A stretch of 64,000 bases of DNA from an uncultured Amylibacter sp. (GCA_905182285.1 CAJJAY010000012.1:208909-272908), one strand, 5' to 3'. Shown: positions 1-10,236, numbered from the stretch's first letter. Made by a program: numbers and translations. Notes: generated by a model not told the origin, from the sequence alone.

Positions 1-918
1 GAAGTAATAATATCAGCCTCATCAATAAATTCACCTAAACTCTTAATGCTTTCTGGAATTGGACCCGCTGAACATCTTAAACAACATGGTATAAAAGTCA
101 TAGCTGATAGGCCCGGAGTAGGACAAAATTTACAAGATCATCTAGAAATTTATCTTCAAATTGCATCATTAAAACCAATTACACTTTATAAATATTGGAA
201 TTTTGTTTCAAAAGCATTGATAGGTGCGCAGTGGCTGTTCACAAAAACAGGTTTAGGTGCATCCAATCAATTTGAAAGTGCAGCATTTATTCGATCAAAA
301 GCAGGTATTGAATATCCTGACATTCAATACCATTTTTTACCAATAGCTGTAAGATATGATGGGCAAGCAGCTGCAGAGGGGCATGGATTTCAAGCCCATG
401 TTGGACCAATGAGATCTAATTCTCGAGGTTCGATAACTTTAAAATCAAACGATCCTAAGGTCTCTCCAAAAATTATATTTAATTATATGAGCACACCTCA
501 AGATTGGGAAGATTTTAGAAATTGTATAAAGCTAACTCGTGAAATATTTAATCAAGATGCATTTAAAGAATATGCAGGAAAAGAAATTCAGCCAGGTAAA
601 GGCACTCAATCAAATGCAGATTTGGACACTTTTTTAAAACAAAATGTTGAGAGTGCCTACCATCCATGCGGTACATGCAAAATGGGTTCAATAAATGATC
701 CAATGTCTGTTGTAGATCCCGAATGTAGGGTCATTGGTGTGGAAAACTTAAGATTAGCTGATAGTTCTATTTTTCCTAGAATAACAAATGGTAATTTAAA
801 TGGTCCATCAATAATGACAGGTGAAAAAGCTTCAGATCATATTTTAGGCAAACAAATGTTACCCAAGTCAAATGCTAAGCCTTGGATGCATCCGAATTGG
901 AAGTCTAAACAACGTTAA
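1..918 (+). CDS. GMC-family FAD oxidoreductase (choline dehydrogenase-like), 5' truncated by window edge
   Basis: The reading frame is open from base 1, and the codons before the first ATG (position 46) encode [19 protein letters not shown], the internal signature of glucose-methanol-choline flavoproteins, so the gene starts upstream of the window. The C-terminal part is intact: HPCGTCKMG carries the catalytic His, and [11 protein letters not shown] followed by [10 protein letters not shown] carries the second active-site position. Family members oxidise alcohols such as choline or alkanols with FAD. The missing N-terminus would hold the dinucleotide-binding fold. The sequence is BetA-like, but no betaine genes are visible, so the substrate is unknown. 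The gene is convergent with puuD, with a 20-base gap. Confidence 0.85.
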   Translation, partial: EVIISASSINSPKLLMLSGIGPAEHLKQHGIKVIADRPGVGQNLQDHLEIYLQIASLKPITLYKYWNFVSKALIGAQWLFTKTGLGASNQFESAAFIRSKAGIEYPDIQYHFLPIAVRYDGQAAAEGHGFQAHVGPMRSNSRGSITLKSNDPKVSPKIIFNYMSTPQDWEDFRNCIKLTREIFNQDAFKEYAGKEIQPGKGTQSNADLDTFLKQNVESAYHPCGTCKMGSINDPMSVVDPECRVIGVENLRLADSSIFPRITNGNLNGPSIMTGEKASDHILGKQMLPKSNAKPWMHPNWKSKQR

Positions 919-938
919 GATTTATTATATTTAATTTG

Positions 939-2177
939 TTAGTTTAAAAGCGTTGCGCGTCTAAACCATTTCACTATTTTAATACGATCTTCATCTTCAA
1001 GTTCAGTGATGTTTGCTGGAGGCATTGCATTACTAAGTCCTGCATGAATATAAATTTCCTTTGCGCTTCGCGCAATATCTTGATGTGTTTCAAGATAAAC
1101 ACCCTTTGGCGCATTTATCATACCATCCCACACTGGTTCTCGAGCATGACACATTGAGCACCTGCCAATAATAATATCCGAAATATCATCAAAACCTTTT
1201 GCTTGTATAAATTTTACTTGGGATTGCGATAATGGCTGATTTTCCAAATCATCATAATCTCCATCCCATGTTGATGCCGTTGAAAGGGCCGCAATAATTA
1301 AAAACAGAACTAATGTAGCCATCCATGTCCAAGTTGGGCCTGAGCCAGTAGCGTGCAGAGTATTGAAATAATGACGAATTGTAACTCCCATTAAAAAAAC
1401 TAATGAAGCTATAATCCAAGTATATTCAGTAGCAAATGCAAGTGGGTAATGATTAGAAAGCATCAAAAATAAAACTGGTAATGTTAAATAATTATTATGT
1501 GTACTTCGTAATTTTGCTATTTTTCCATATTTTGGATGAGGCGTACGACCTTCTTTTAAATCTTTTACAACAATACGTTGGTTTGGCATAATTATAAAAA
1601 AAACATTTGCTGACATTATAGTCGCTGTAAATGCTCCTAGATGTAGCATTGCAGCTCGACCAGTAAATATTTGATTATAGCCCCAAGACATTGCGACCAA
1701 TATTATAAACAGAAGAAGCATTAGTCTTGTGGGGTTATCTCCAAGAAAAGATTTGCACAAAAAATCATATATTAGCCAACCAATAATTAACGAGCCTGCA
1801 GAAATAGAAATTGCTTGCCAAACTGATAAATCTGCTTTTGCAGGGTCTATTAAATATAATTCTGCACCAAGCCAGTATACTATCATTAACATAACAGCAC
1901 CTGAAAGCCATGTTGAGTAACTTTCCCATTTAAACCAAACTAAATGTTCTGGCATATTTTCTGGTGCAACTGAATATTTTTGAACGTGGTAAAATCCTCC
2001 ACCATGAACCTGCCACTCTTCGCCATATGCGCCCACAGGTAAATGAGGTGATTTTTTTAGTCCTAAGTCTAATGCTATAAAATAAAAAGAAGATCCGATC
2101 CAAGCTATTGCAGTAATTACATGAAGCCAGCGTATAGCAAAAGCAAACCATTCCCACATTATCACATAATCATTCAT
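939..2177 (-). CDS. puuD: Membrane-bound urate oxidase (urate hydroxylase) PuuD with C-terminal cytochrome c domain
   Basis: This is a 412-residue protein with about eight hydrophobic segments after an N-terminal RWLHVITAIAWIGSSFYF stretch, followed by a c-type cytochrome domain. The haem-binding CSMCH lies at residues 340-344 and the likely axial Met at about 385 (NAMPPANIT). That architecture is the PuuD family, a cofactor-independent-uricase replacement that oxidises urate to 5-hydroxyisourate and passes electrons to the respiratory chain. The product would feed the hydroxyisourate hydrolase about 1 kb away. It is divergent from the LysR gene. Several ATGs cluster near the start; 2177 was kept because it precedes the conserved first membrane helix. 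Confidence 0.9.
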   Translation of the reverse strand: MNDYVIMWEWFAFAIRWLHVITAIAWIGSSFYFIALDLGLKKSPHLPVGAYGEEWQVHGGGFYHVQKYSVAPENMPEHLVWFKWESYSTWLSGAVMLMIVYWLGAELYLIDPAKADLSVWQAISISAGSLIIGWLIYDFLCKSFLGDNPTRLMLLLFIILVAMSWGYNQIFTGRAAMLHLGAFTATIMSANVFFIIMPNQRIVVKDLKEGRTPHPKYGKIAKLRSTHNNYLTLPVLFLMLSNHYPLAFATEYTWIIASLVFLMGVTIRHYFNTLHATGSGPTWTWMATLVLFLIIAALSTASTWDGDYDDLENQPLSQSQVKFIQAKGFDDISDIIIGRCSMCHAREPVWDGMINAPKGVYLETHQDIARSAKEIYIHAGLSNAMPPANITELEDEDRIKIVKWFRRATLLN

Positions 2178-2270
2178 AATTCATCTTTCTGTTTTTATTC
2201 TTTCTTATATGTACTTTCATTTTCTTGCTAGGATTGTTATTGGTAAAACAGTATCAAAAAAAAGACAACA

Positions 2271-3191
2271 ATGTCATATTTCGAAAACATACGCACTTTT
2301 ACACGTATCTACGAATTAGGTAGCATGTCGGCTGCGGCAAGAGATCAAAGAATATCTCCTGCAGTTGCATCAGCCCGCATTTCTCAACTTGAGGGACATT
2401 TAGGCGTCAGACTCTTTCAACGAACTACAAGAAGCCTATCTCCAACAGAGCAGGGGCAGATTTTTTATCGAGGTGCCAGAGTAATTCTTGAATCAGTCCA
2501 AATGGCTGAAGCTGATATTGGAGATGTAACAGAAAATCCTCGAGGGGTTTTGCATGTTGCGGCACCATTGGGTGTTGGAAGAAGTTTAATTGCACCAAAC
2601 TCTCCTGCATTTACAAACAAATACCCACTTGTTGATTTAAGGTTGCGCTTAAGTGATAGAAAAGTGGATCTAACAGCTGAGGGATTAGATATTGCATTTT
2701 TTCTTGGAAACCCAACTGACTCAAATCTCAGAATTCGTAAAATTGCTGATTGCCCCAGAGTATTATGCGCAAGTCCAGATTATGTATCCAAAAATGGTCA
2801 TCCTGTAGATGGTTTTGAACTTCAAAGAGGCAAGCACAATTGTTTGATGTTGCGGTTTCCTGGATCAACTGAATTTCAATGGGAACTAAACACGCCTGAT
2901 GGTTTGCGAAAATTTGATGTAAAAGGACGGTTAGAAAGTGACGACGGTGATGTATTAACAGACTGGGCCCTTGCAGGTGCTGGAATAGCTATGAAGCCTG
3001 TATTTGAAGTTTACGAACATCTCAAAAGTGGTAGACTTGTAATAGTAGCAGAAAAAACACGCCCATCTCATGTTCAAATGGCATGCTTATACACACATAG
3101 ACGACACCAAGATCCCAAAGCACGTTTATTTATGGAATTTATGATAGAAAGAATTAGCCAAGCTATTTCAGGGCCATTCCATAAAAAATAG
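2271..3191 (+). CDS. LysR-family transcriptional regulator in the urate cluster
   Basis: A 306-residue LysR-type regulator. The N-terminal winged helix-turn-helix is visible (YELGSMSAAARDQRISPAVASARISQLEGHLGVRLFQR, in segments), followed by a periplasmic-binding-like effector domain. It is transcribed divergently from puuD across a 93-base gap and its stop abuts the end of the convergent hydroxyisourate hydrolase gene. By position it is the likely regulator of the purine degradation genes, possibly sensing urate or a breakdown product. The effector is not readable from the sequence. Confidence 0.85.
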   Translation: MSYFENIRTFTRIYELGSMSAAARDQRISPAVASARISQLEGHLGVRLFQRTTRSLSPTEQGQIFYRGARVILESVQMAEADIGDVTENPRGVLHVAAPLGVGRSLIAPNSPAFTNKYPLVDLRLRLSDRKVDLTAEGLDIAFFLGNPTDSNLRIRKIADCPRVLCASPDYVSKNGHPVDGFELQRGKHNCLMLRFPGSTEFQWELNTPDGLRKFDVKGRLESDDGDVLTDWALAGAGIAMKPVFEVYEHLKSGRLVIVAEKTRPSHVQMACLYTHRRHQDPKARLFMEFMIERISQAISGPFHKK

Positions 3192-3545
3192 TTAACTACC
3201 TCTATAAGTGGAATAGCCAAACGGGGATAAAAGTAATGGCACATGGTAATGAACATTCTCAGACATTCCAAAGCGAATAGGGACAATATTTAAAAACTGA
3301 ACACCTTTAAATGTCTGATTATGACGCTTAATATAATCACCACAATAAAATAGTAATTCGTATTCACCAATTTCAAATTCACCAGAACTTAATATTTGAT
3401 TATCGGTCCTTCCGTCATCATTAGTAATAGCTTTAGTTAAAAACTTTGGTTCATTATCAACCATTCGGTATAATTCAATTTCCAATCCAGCAGCAGGGCT
3501 GCCTCGAGCAGTATCCAAAACGTGTGTTGTTAAATATCCAGCCAT
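3192..3545 (-). CDS. uraH: 5-hydroxyisourate hydrolase (transthyretin-related protein)
   Basis: A 117-residue protein matching the transthyretin-like HIU hydrolase family. It starts with MAGYLTTHVLDTARGSPAAG and ends in the diagnostic C-terminal tetrapeptide YRGS. It hydrolyses 5-hydroxyisourate, the PuuD product, to OHCU. A strong Shine-Dalgarno (GGAGGAAA) sits just upstream of the ATG. The gene is also called hiuH or pucM in other organisms. It is divergent from the PuuE-UraD fusion gene, which carries the next step of the pathway. Confidence 0.93.
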   Translation of the reverse strand: MAGYLTTHVLDTARGSPAAGLEIELYRMVDNEPKFLTKAITNDDGRTDNQILSSGEFEIGEYELLFYCGDYIKRHNQTFKGVQFLNIVPIRFGMSENVHYHVPLLLSPFGYSTYRGS

Positions 3546-3689
3546 TCACATTTCCTCCTATTATAATCTATTTTTAGTATAGTTTTTACATTATTAAAGG
3601 CCTAAATCAGTAATACTCCTTCAAATATTATTTGATATAAAATCAAAATATATTGTTTATAAAGAGAATTAAACAGGAGATCTTTTAGG

Positions 3690-5099
3690 ATGAAACGATA
3701 TCCGCGAGATATGTATGGCTACGGGAGTAAACCCCCAAAAGCTAAATGGCCAAATAGTGCAAAAATTGCATTACAAATAGTAATTAATTTTGAAGAAGGT
3801 GGAGAGAATAACATCCTCCACGGTGATACTAGCTCAGAAGCTTTTTTATCTGAGATAGTTGGAGCAAATGCATGGCCTAACCAACGCCATGCAAATATGG
3901 AGTCAATTTATGAATATGGTTCTCGAGTAGGGTTTTGGAGATTATATGATCTATTCAAAAATATACCTATTACTGTATATGGCGTTGCATCAGCATTAGC
4001 ACGATCTCCTAATCATGTTCATGCTATGAAATCCGCAAATTGGGAAATAGCAAGTCACGGCTTAAAATGGATTGATTATAAAGATTATAAAGAAAAAGAT
4101 GAGTTATCTGACATGGCTGAAGCAATTCGACTTCATACTGAAGTAACGGGCGTCCCTCCAAAAGGTTGGTATACTGGTCGGTCATCAGAAAACACAATAC
4201 GACTTGCAGCCGAAACTGGCAATTTTAAATATATTGCAGATAGCTATGCAGATGATTTACCATATTGGGAAGAATTTGGAGACCACGATCAACTAATAGT
4301 TCCTTATACTTTAGACGTAAATGATATGCGATTTGCAACTCCTCAAGGATTTAATTCTGGAACACAGTTTTTAGATTATTTAAAAGATAGTTTTACTACA
4401 TTGTATATGGAAGGTTGTAATGGTTCTCCAAAAATGATGTCGATTGGTCTTCATTGCCGCCTGATTGGACGCCCAGGAAGATTTGAAGCAATTCGAAAAT
4501 TTTTAGAATTTGTAAATACTCATGCTGATGTATGGATTGCTACACGAGAGCAAATTGCAGACCATTGGATGCAGACGCACCCACATAAACGTTTTAATAG
4601 GCCAAGTAAAATGAACCGTGAAAATTTTATAGATTTATATGGTGGAATATTTGAACATTCAGCATGGATTGCTGATAATGCATATGATTATGAATTAAGT
4701 TATGCACATGATACAGCCACTGGATTACACAATGCTTTATGTAGAGCATTTAGATCAGCTCCAAAAGAGTTGCGACTAAAAGTCTTAAGGGCTCACCCAG
4801 ATTTGGCAGGAAAGTTAGCACAAGCAAAACGACTAACATCAGAAAGTACATCGGAGCAAGCATCTGCTGGAATGGATAGTTTAACTGATAATGAGCGCAA
4901 AATATTTACTCAATTAAACTTAACCTACGTAAAAAAGCACGGCTTTCCTTTTATTATTGCAGTTAGAGATCATAATAAAGCAAGTATTTTAAGCGCTTTT
5001 AAAACACGCATTAATAATGATGGTGACACTGAGTTTTTAGAGGCGTGTAAACAAGTTGAGAGAATAGCTGAATTTCGGTTAATGGACATTTTACCATGA
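3690..5099 (+). CDS. puuE: Bifunctional protein: allantoinase PuuE (polysaccharide-deacetylase type) fused to OHCU decarboxylase UraD
   Basis: A 469-residue two-domain protein. Residues 1 to about 305 are the metal-independent allantoinase PuuE, recognisable from NFEEGGENNILHGD near residue 33 and SEAFLSEIVGA. Residues from about 310 are OHCU decarboxylase, with LYGGIFEHSAWIA, a catalytic-His motif HPDLAG (His near residue 369) and a conserved Arg in KTRINN. Together they convert OHCU to S-allantoin and then allantoin to allantoate. The AGGAG upstream of the ATG supports the start. Its last four bases overlap allA (ATGA). Such fusions are common in alphaproteobacteria. Confidence 0.92.
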   Translation: MKRYPRDMYGYGSKPPKAKWPNSAKIALQIVINFEEGGENNILHGDTSSEAFLSEIVGANAWPNQRHANMESIYEYGSRVGFWRLYDLFKNIPITVYGVASALARSPNHVHAMKSANWEIASHGLKWIDYKDYKEKDELSDMAEAIRLHTEVTGVPPKGWYTGRSSENTIRLAAETGNFKYIADSYADDLPYWEEFGDHDQLIVPYTLDVNDMRFATPQGFNSGTQFLDYLKDSFTTLYMEGCNGSPKMMSIGLHCRLIGRPGRFEAIRKFLEFVNTHADVWIATREQIADHWMQTHPHKRFNRPSKMNRENFIDLYGGIFEHSAWIADNAYDYELSYAHDTATGLHNALCRAFRSAPKELRLKVLRAHPDLAGKLAQAKRLTSESTSEQASAGMDSLTDNERKIFTQLNLTYVKKHGFPFIIAVRDHNKASILSAFKTRINNDGDTEFLEACKQVERIAEFRLMDILP

Positions 5100-5578
5100 T
5101 CCAAGAAATTAAGTCCCAAACATTAACTGCAAAAAATTTTACTCCATTTGGTGATATATTAGATGCTTCAGGCGATCCAGATAAAATCATAAATCAAGGT
5201 ATGTGTGGTAGACACCATAATCTAGCTAAATTAGATTTTATTGCTGGAAAAGCGGGTATAAGCATATTTAATGCTAAACCACGAAGCATGCCTTTAAAGT
5301 TAGAGATGATGGAACGCCATCCTGATGGGAGCCAGGCTTTCATACCTATGCATCAAAAACCATTCTTAATAGTCGTTGCTCATGATAAAAATGGTAAACC
5401 AGATACACCAATCTCATTTATATCAGAACCAGGCCAAGGTATTAATATACACCGAAATATATGGCATGGGGTTTTGTGCCCATTACACTCTCCTGGCTTG
5501 TTTGCAGCAATTGATAGAATTGGAGATGGTCCAAACTTAGAAGAACACTGGTTCCAAAAAGCTTGGACTATTATTTAA
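5096..5578 (+). CDS. allA: Ureidoglycolate lyase
   Basis: A 160-residue cupin-fold AllA protein. Diagnostic stretches are the N-terminal FTPFGDILDASG, the central GMCGRHHNLAKL and the C-terminal HRNIWHGVLCPL. It cleaves S-ureidoglycolate to glyoxylate and urea, the last step of allantoin breakdown. Its start codon overlaps the stop of the PuuE-UraD fusion (ATGA), so translation is probably coupled. It is convergent with the malic enzyme gene. Confidence 0.93.
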   Translation: MIQEIKSQTLTAKNFTPFGDILDASGDPDKIINQGMCGRHHNLAKLDFIAGKAGISIFNAKPRSMPLKLEMMERHPDGSQAFIPMHQKPFLIVVAHDKNGKPDTPISFISEPGQGINIHRNIWHGVLCPLHSPGLFAAIDRIGDGPNLEEHWFQKAWTII

Positions 5579-5585
5579 ATAATAT

Positions 5586-7862
5586 TTATTCGTAGCTAGA
5601 TACTGGAGATCCGGCTAATGCAGCTATATTCAGCAAACCACGTACTGTAACACCTGGTGTTACTATATGCGCTCGATTACCCATTCCCATCAAAATTGGC
5701 CCAACTTCTAAACCCCCTGCAACAGATTTAAGAACATTTCGAGTTGCTCCAGCAGCATCTGAATTTGCATAAACCAATATGTTTGCTTTTCCTTTTAATC
5801 GATTGTTTGGCATCATAGTTTCACGAAGATCTTCGTCCAAAGCTGCATCAGTATGCATTTCACCTTCATATTCAAAATCTACTTTTTGAGAGTCTAAAAT
5901 AGCTAATGCTTCCCGAGTGACCCTGCCTGAATGTGAATCAGCATTACCAAATTGGGAACTTGAGCATAAGGCTAATTTAGGCTCAATACCAAAACGCCTT
6001 GTATGCCGTGCAGCTGCGATCATTGTATTAGCTATTTGTTGAGCAGATGGTTCAATATTTACATGAGTATCAGCAATAAATAGTGGCCCCTGATCTAAAA
6101 TTACCAAAGATAATGCACCTACTGGATTTAATTCTTCATTTGATAATACTTGTTTTATATACTTTAAATGCCAATGGTATTGGCCAAATGTACCACAAAT
6201 CATACTATCTGCTTCACCCCTATGAACCATAACTGCTGCTATTGCAGTTGTGTTTGTACGTAAAATTGCTTTTGCTAAATCTGGAGTAATACTTTTACGG
6301 GCCATTATATCGTGATAAGATTTCCAATAATCACGATATCGTGCATCATTTTCAGGGTTTACAAGTTCAAAGTCTATTCCTGCTTTAATAGATAATCCCT
6401 CCCTCTCAATACGAGTTTCAATCACATTTGGGCGCCCAATAAGAATTGCTGTTTCTGACAATTCTTCTGACATAGCCTGCACAGTTCTTAGGACTTTAAC
6501 ATCTTCACCCTCAGCAAAAACTACCCGCCTATTGTCAGTTTTAGCCGCTTCAAAAATTGGCCGCATTGTTACTGCTGATCTATAAACCTGTGTTTGTAAT
6601 TTTGCATGATAGGCATCTAAATCTAAATTATGTTTAGCCACACCACTATCAATTGCTGCTTTTGCGACTGCCAATGCTATGGTGGGCAATAATCGCGGAT
6701 CAAACGGTTTAGGAATTAAGTAGTCTGGGCCAAATGCTAATCGTTCACCTTGATATGCAGCTCCCAACTCAGCACTTGCCGTTTCGCGAGCTAGGCCAGC
6801 AATTGCCTCTACACATGCAGCTTTCATTTCATCATTTATTGTTGTTGCACCTACATCAAGCGCTCCACGGAAAATAAATGGAAAACACAAAACATTATTC
6901 ACCTGGTTTGGATAATCAGATCGACCAGTTGCAATCAATGCATCCGGAGAAGCTTCACGAGCTTCTTCCGGCATAATTTCTGGAGTAGGGTTTGCTAGTG
7001 CGAAAATAATTGGGTGAGATGCCATCTTTTTGACCATCTCCTGTGTCAATAAACCTGGACCAGATACCCCAAGAAATAGATCTGCTCCCTCCATTGCTTC
7101 CATTGTAGTTCTTTTAGTTGTATTTCGAGCAAATTCAGATTTTTCGGTATTTAAATCATTTCGTTGAGTATGAACAACACCTTTACTATCTATCATAGTT
7201 ATGTTTTCTTTTTTTGCTCCCATAACCATCATCATTTTCAAACAAGCTATACCGGCAGCACCCGCCCCTAATGCTACTATTTTAATTTCTGAAAACGATT
7301 TTTTTGCGACTATTAATGCATTTGAAGCTGCTGCAGCTGCAACTATTGCTGTTCCATGCTGATCATCATGGAATACAGGTATACCCATCTTTTCACGGCA
7401 AATTCTTTCTACAATAAAGCAATCTGGTGCTTTAATATCCTCAAGATTAACAGCCCCAAATGTTGGTTCTAAACTGCACACTATTTCAGCTAATTTTTCT
7501 GGATCAGATTCATTCACCTCAATGTCAAAACAGTCAATGCCAGCAAATTTTTTGAACAAAACCGCCTTGCCCTCCATGACAGGCTTTGAGGCCAAAGCGC
7601 CAATATCACCTAGCCCTAAAACAGCTGTGCCGTTTGAAATAACTGCAACCAAATTTCCTCTTGATGTATAGCGCCGAGCATCTTCTGGGTTTTTTTCGAT
7701 TTCCAAACAGGCTTCTGCAACACCAGGTGAATAAGCTCGGCTTAAATCACGACCATTAGCCATTGGCTTTGTAGCTCTTATCTCTAATTTACCTGCACGA
7801 GGAAATTCATGATAATCCAATGCAGCTTGTTTTTCGATTAGTTTCTTTGTGTCTTTAGCCAC
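5586..7862 (-). CDS. maeB: NADP-dependent malic enzyme with C-terminal phosphotransacetylase-like domain (MaeB type)
   Basis: 758 residues, the standard length for proteobacterial MaeB. The N-terminal malic domain shows SRAYSPGVAEACLEI (catalytic Tyr region) and GKAVLFKKFAGID (catalytic Lys region), followed by an NAD(P)-binding segment with LGAGAAGIACL. The C-terminal ~330 residues match the phosphate acetyltransferase fold, which in MaeB is regulatory. It decarboxylates malate to pyruvate with NADPH production. The start is GTG, with AAAGGAA as ribosome binding site. Its location inside the urate block suggests, as inference, disposal of carbon from glyoxylate via malate. Confidence 0.92.
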   Translation of the reverse strand: MAKDTKKLIEKQAALDYHEFPRAGKLEIRATKPMANGRDLSRAYSPGVAEACLEIEKNPEDARRYTSRGNLVAVISNGTAVLGLGDIGALASKPVMEGKAVLFKKFAGIDCFDIEVNESDPEKLAEIVCSLEPTFGAVNLEDIKAPDCFIVERICREKMGIPVFHDDQHGTAIVAAAAASNALIVAKKSFSEIKIVALGAGAAGIACLKMMMVMGAKKENITMIDSKGVVHTQRNDLNTEKSEFARNTTKRTTMEAMEGADLFLGVSGPGLLTQEMVKKMASHPIIFALANPTPEIMPEEAREASPDALIATGRSDYPNQVNNVLCFPFIFRGALDVGATTINDEMKAACVEAIAGLARETASAELGAAYQGERLAFGPDYLIPKPFDPRLLPTIALAVAKAAIDSGVAKHNLDLDAYHAKLQTQVYRSAVTMRPIFEAAKTDNRRVVFAEGEDVKVLRTVQAMSEELSETAILIGRPNVIETRIEREGLSIKAGIDFELVNPENDARYRDYWKSYHDIMARKSITPDLAKAILRTNTTAIAAVMVHRGEADSMICGTFGQYHWHLKYIKQVLSNEELNPVGALSLVILDQGPLFIADTHVNIEPSAQQIANTMIAAARHTRRFGIEPKLALCSSSQFGNADSHSGRVTREALAILDSQKVDFEYEGEMHTDAALDEDLRETMMPNNRLKGKANILVYANSDAAGATRNVLKSVAGGLEVGPILMGMGNRAHIVTPGVTVRGLLNIAALAGSPVSSYE

Positions 7863-8104
7863 TTATTTTTCCTTTAGTAGGGTGCAAATACAATATTACA
7901 CTAGTTGATATTTCAGCTTATCTCTTAAATAAACTAAAATTATAAATATAATTTTAGAAAACTAATTTTTTCTATTATCTCAAATTAATTTGTAATGTTT
8001 AATCGTAAAAACTGATTAAAAAAACATCATTTGATTATAGATGTAGCTTTATATTTTTATTATTAACTTTTTTATTTAACTTTATTTTTTTAAGCTCTAC
8101 GGCC

Positions 8105-8938
8105 CTAATTATTAGATAGCTTTAAATTCATGTGCCTATTAACATCTTTATATAAAAGATATTGGAAAGCGTTAGGACCTCCTGCGTAGCAAGCTTGAGG
8201 GCAGAAAGCACGGAGCAACATATAGTCACCAGCTTCTACTTCAATCCAATCTTGGTTTAACCTATAAACCGCTTTTCCATTTAAAATATATAGGCCATGT
8301 TCCATCACATGCGTTTCACAAAACGGAATTACAGCACCTGGTTGTAATGTAACAATAGTTACATGCATGTCATGACGTAAATCGGATGGATCAACAAAAC
8401 GTGTTGTAGTCCATTTGCCATCTGTATCTGGCATAGGTGAAGGAATAATATTTTTTACACTGGTAACAATTGGATCTGGCTTATCTAGACCATCTACAAA
8501 TTTATAAGATTTTCTTATCCAATGGAATTTAGAAACTTCATCAGATTGATTTCTTAAAGTCCACTTCAAACCTGCTGGTAGATAAGCATATCCACCCTCT
8601 TCTAATTCATATTTTTTCCCATTAAATGTAATATTTACCGCTCCCTCAACAATAAATAACACTCCTTCTGCATCAGGATCTGTTTCAGGTTGATTGCTCC
8701 CACCATTAGGTTGAACTTCCATAATATATTGTGAAAATGTTTCTGAAAAACCAGTTAATGGACGGGATAAAACCCATAACCTAGTCTCATCCCAAAATGG
8801 TAAGAAACTAGTAACAATATCCCTCATCGACCCTTTTGGAATAACTGCATATGCATCTGTGAAAACAGCCCGATCAGTTAGTAAATTGGTTTGATTTGGG
8901 TGCCCACCCATTTCAGAAAAGTATTTAGCCTTAGTCAT
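8105..8938 (-). CDS. allE: (S)-ureidoglycine aminohydrolase (bicupin)
   Basis: A 277-residue double-cupin protein of the AllE/YlbA family, recognised from its N-terminus (GGHPNQTNLLTDRAVFTDAY) and the second-cupin metal motif ETHVMEHGLYILNG. Candidate manganese ligands are Glu208, His210, His214 and Gln248; their spacing agrees with that known for the plant enzyme. It converts S-ureidoglycine to S-ureidoglycolate and ammonia, supplying AllA. Allantoate amidohydrolase, needed immediately before it, is not in this window. The gene is separated from the rest of the cluster by maeB and a 242-base AT-rich gap. Confidence 0.92.
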   Translation of the reverse strand: MTKAKYFSEMGGHPNQTNLLTDRAVFTDAYAVIPKGSMRDIVTSFLPFWDETRLWVLSRPLTGFSETFSQYIMEVQPNGGSNQPETDPDAEGVLFIVEGAVNITFNGKKYELEEGGYAYLPAGLKWTLRNQSDEVSKFHWIRKSYKFVDGLDKPDPIVTSVKNIIPSPMPDTDGKWTTTRFVDPSDLRHDMHVTIVTLQPGAVIPFCETHVMEHGLYILNGKAVYRLNQDWIEVEAGDYMLLRAFCPQACYAGGPNAFQYLLYKDVNRHMNLKLSNN

Positions 8939-9172
8939 TTGCTGAATCCATTTTAATTTTACTTAATATCATGTATTTTGCTTCCTAAGCCAAGTCATTC
9001 CTTGAAGAATAGAATATTCGGAAAAATTTGATAATAAACTGATTCAAATAAATTCAAGATTATTAACTAAATATTGTTTTTGACTGTTTGTCTTTGTCAC
9101 TTGCTGTATAAGTAATTTAACTTACAATTAAATAAGCACTAAATGTGCAAAATTCTAATAAGGAAATTAAGA

Positions 9173-10120
9173 ATGAAGACTGTTTTAGAGCAACTTAGAG
9201 AAATGACTGTCGTTGTAGCAGATACTGGCGAAGCTGCTGCTGTAAAAGAGTATAAACCAGTTGATTGCACCACAAATCCATCTCTAGTTCTAAAAGCATT
9301 AACAGATCCAGCTACAGAAGCACTAGTTGCCTCAGAAATAGAAAAGGGTAAAAAATCTGGATATTCACCAGAACAAGTAACCGAAATTTTAACAGTAGCA
9401 ATGGGCGCTGAGTTGGCTGCATTAGTACCAGGTCGTGTATCAACAGAAGTAGATGCTTGTCTTTCTTTTGATACTGAAAAATCTGTTGCCAGAGGTAGAG
9501 CAATCATTACCGAATATGAAAGACGGGGAATTAAAAAAGATCAAATACTTATTAAGCTTGCTTCTACATGGGAAGGCATACGTGCTGCAGAAATTTTGCA
9601 AGGTGAAGGTATAGACTGTAATCTTACATTATTGTTCTCCATGGCACAGGCTGTTGCATGTGCAGACGCTAAAGCATTTTTAATCTCGCCATTCGTAGGT
9701 AGAATTACTGATTGGTATAAAAAAGCAGAAGGCCGTGATTCATATTTACCAAATGAAGACCCAGGCGTAAAATCAGTTCATAAGATTTATGATTATTATA
9801 AATCAAATAATATTAAAACAGTCGTGATGGGTGCATCATTTAGAAGTAGCGATCAAATAAAAGCTCTTGCAGGATGTGATAATCTTACTATCGCACCAAG
9901 TCTTTTAGATGAAATGGAAAATGATAAATCCTCACTCAAGCAAGCTTTATCTCCAAATAATATTAGCGGCGTTCTTCCAATTTCTATGGATGAAGCAACT
10001 TTTAGATGGGAAATGAATGCAAATCCAATGGCAACAGAAAAATTAGCCGAAGGAATTCGTAATTTTGATTTAGACCACAAAAAACTTATTAACTTAATTG
10101 CTTCCAGAATGGGGATTTGA
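9173..10120 (+). CDS. tal: Transaldolase
   Basis: A 315-residue class I transaldolase. Strong family stretches are DCTTNPSLVLKA, LIKLASTWEGIRAAE with the Schiff-base Lys at residue 128, and FLISPFVGRITDWYKK. It transfers the dihydroxyacetone unit between sedoheptulose-7-phosphate and glyceraldehyde-3-phosphate in the non-oxidative pentose phosphate pathway. An in-frame ATG exists 30 bases upstream at 9143, but 9173 gives the normal N-terminus (MKTVLEQLREMT) and is preceded by AGGAAA. It is divergent from allE across a 234-base AT-rich region with no clear regulatory signal. Confidence 0.95.
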   Translation: MKTVLEQLREMTVVVADTGEAAAVKEYKPVDCTTNPSLVLKALTDPATEALVASEIEKGKKSGYSPEQVTEILTVAMGAELAALVPGRVSTEVDACLSFDTEKSVARGRAIITEYERRGIKKDQILIKLASTWEGIRAAEILQGEGIDCNLTLLFSMAQAVACADAKAFLISPFVGRITDWYKKAEGRDSYLPNEDPGVKSVHKIYDYYKSNNIKTVVMGASFRSSDQIKALAGCDNLTIAPSLLDEMENDKSSLKQALSPNNISGVLPISMDEATFRWEMNANPMATEKLAEGIRNFDLDHKKLINLIASRMGI

Positions 10121-10236
10121 TTTAGCTTTTAGATTTACAGAGAAAATAATTTAAAAACTTTATATATATTTCAGCAAGTATAAATTTGTGAACTTAATTT
10201 TATTTTTTTGGCCAAAACTATAAGTATGAGAGCATT

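Noticed and set aside
5570..5583. AT-only palindrome ATTATTTAAATAAT at the end of allA, possible terminator
   Set aside because: Composed wholly of A and T in an AT-rich genome; too weak to call a terminator.
9071..9120. Possible promoter for transaldolase (TTGACT ... TATAAG)
   Set aside because: The spacing between the two elements is about 21 bases, outside the usual 16-18, so I do not list it.
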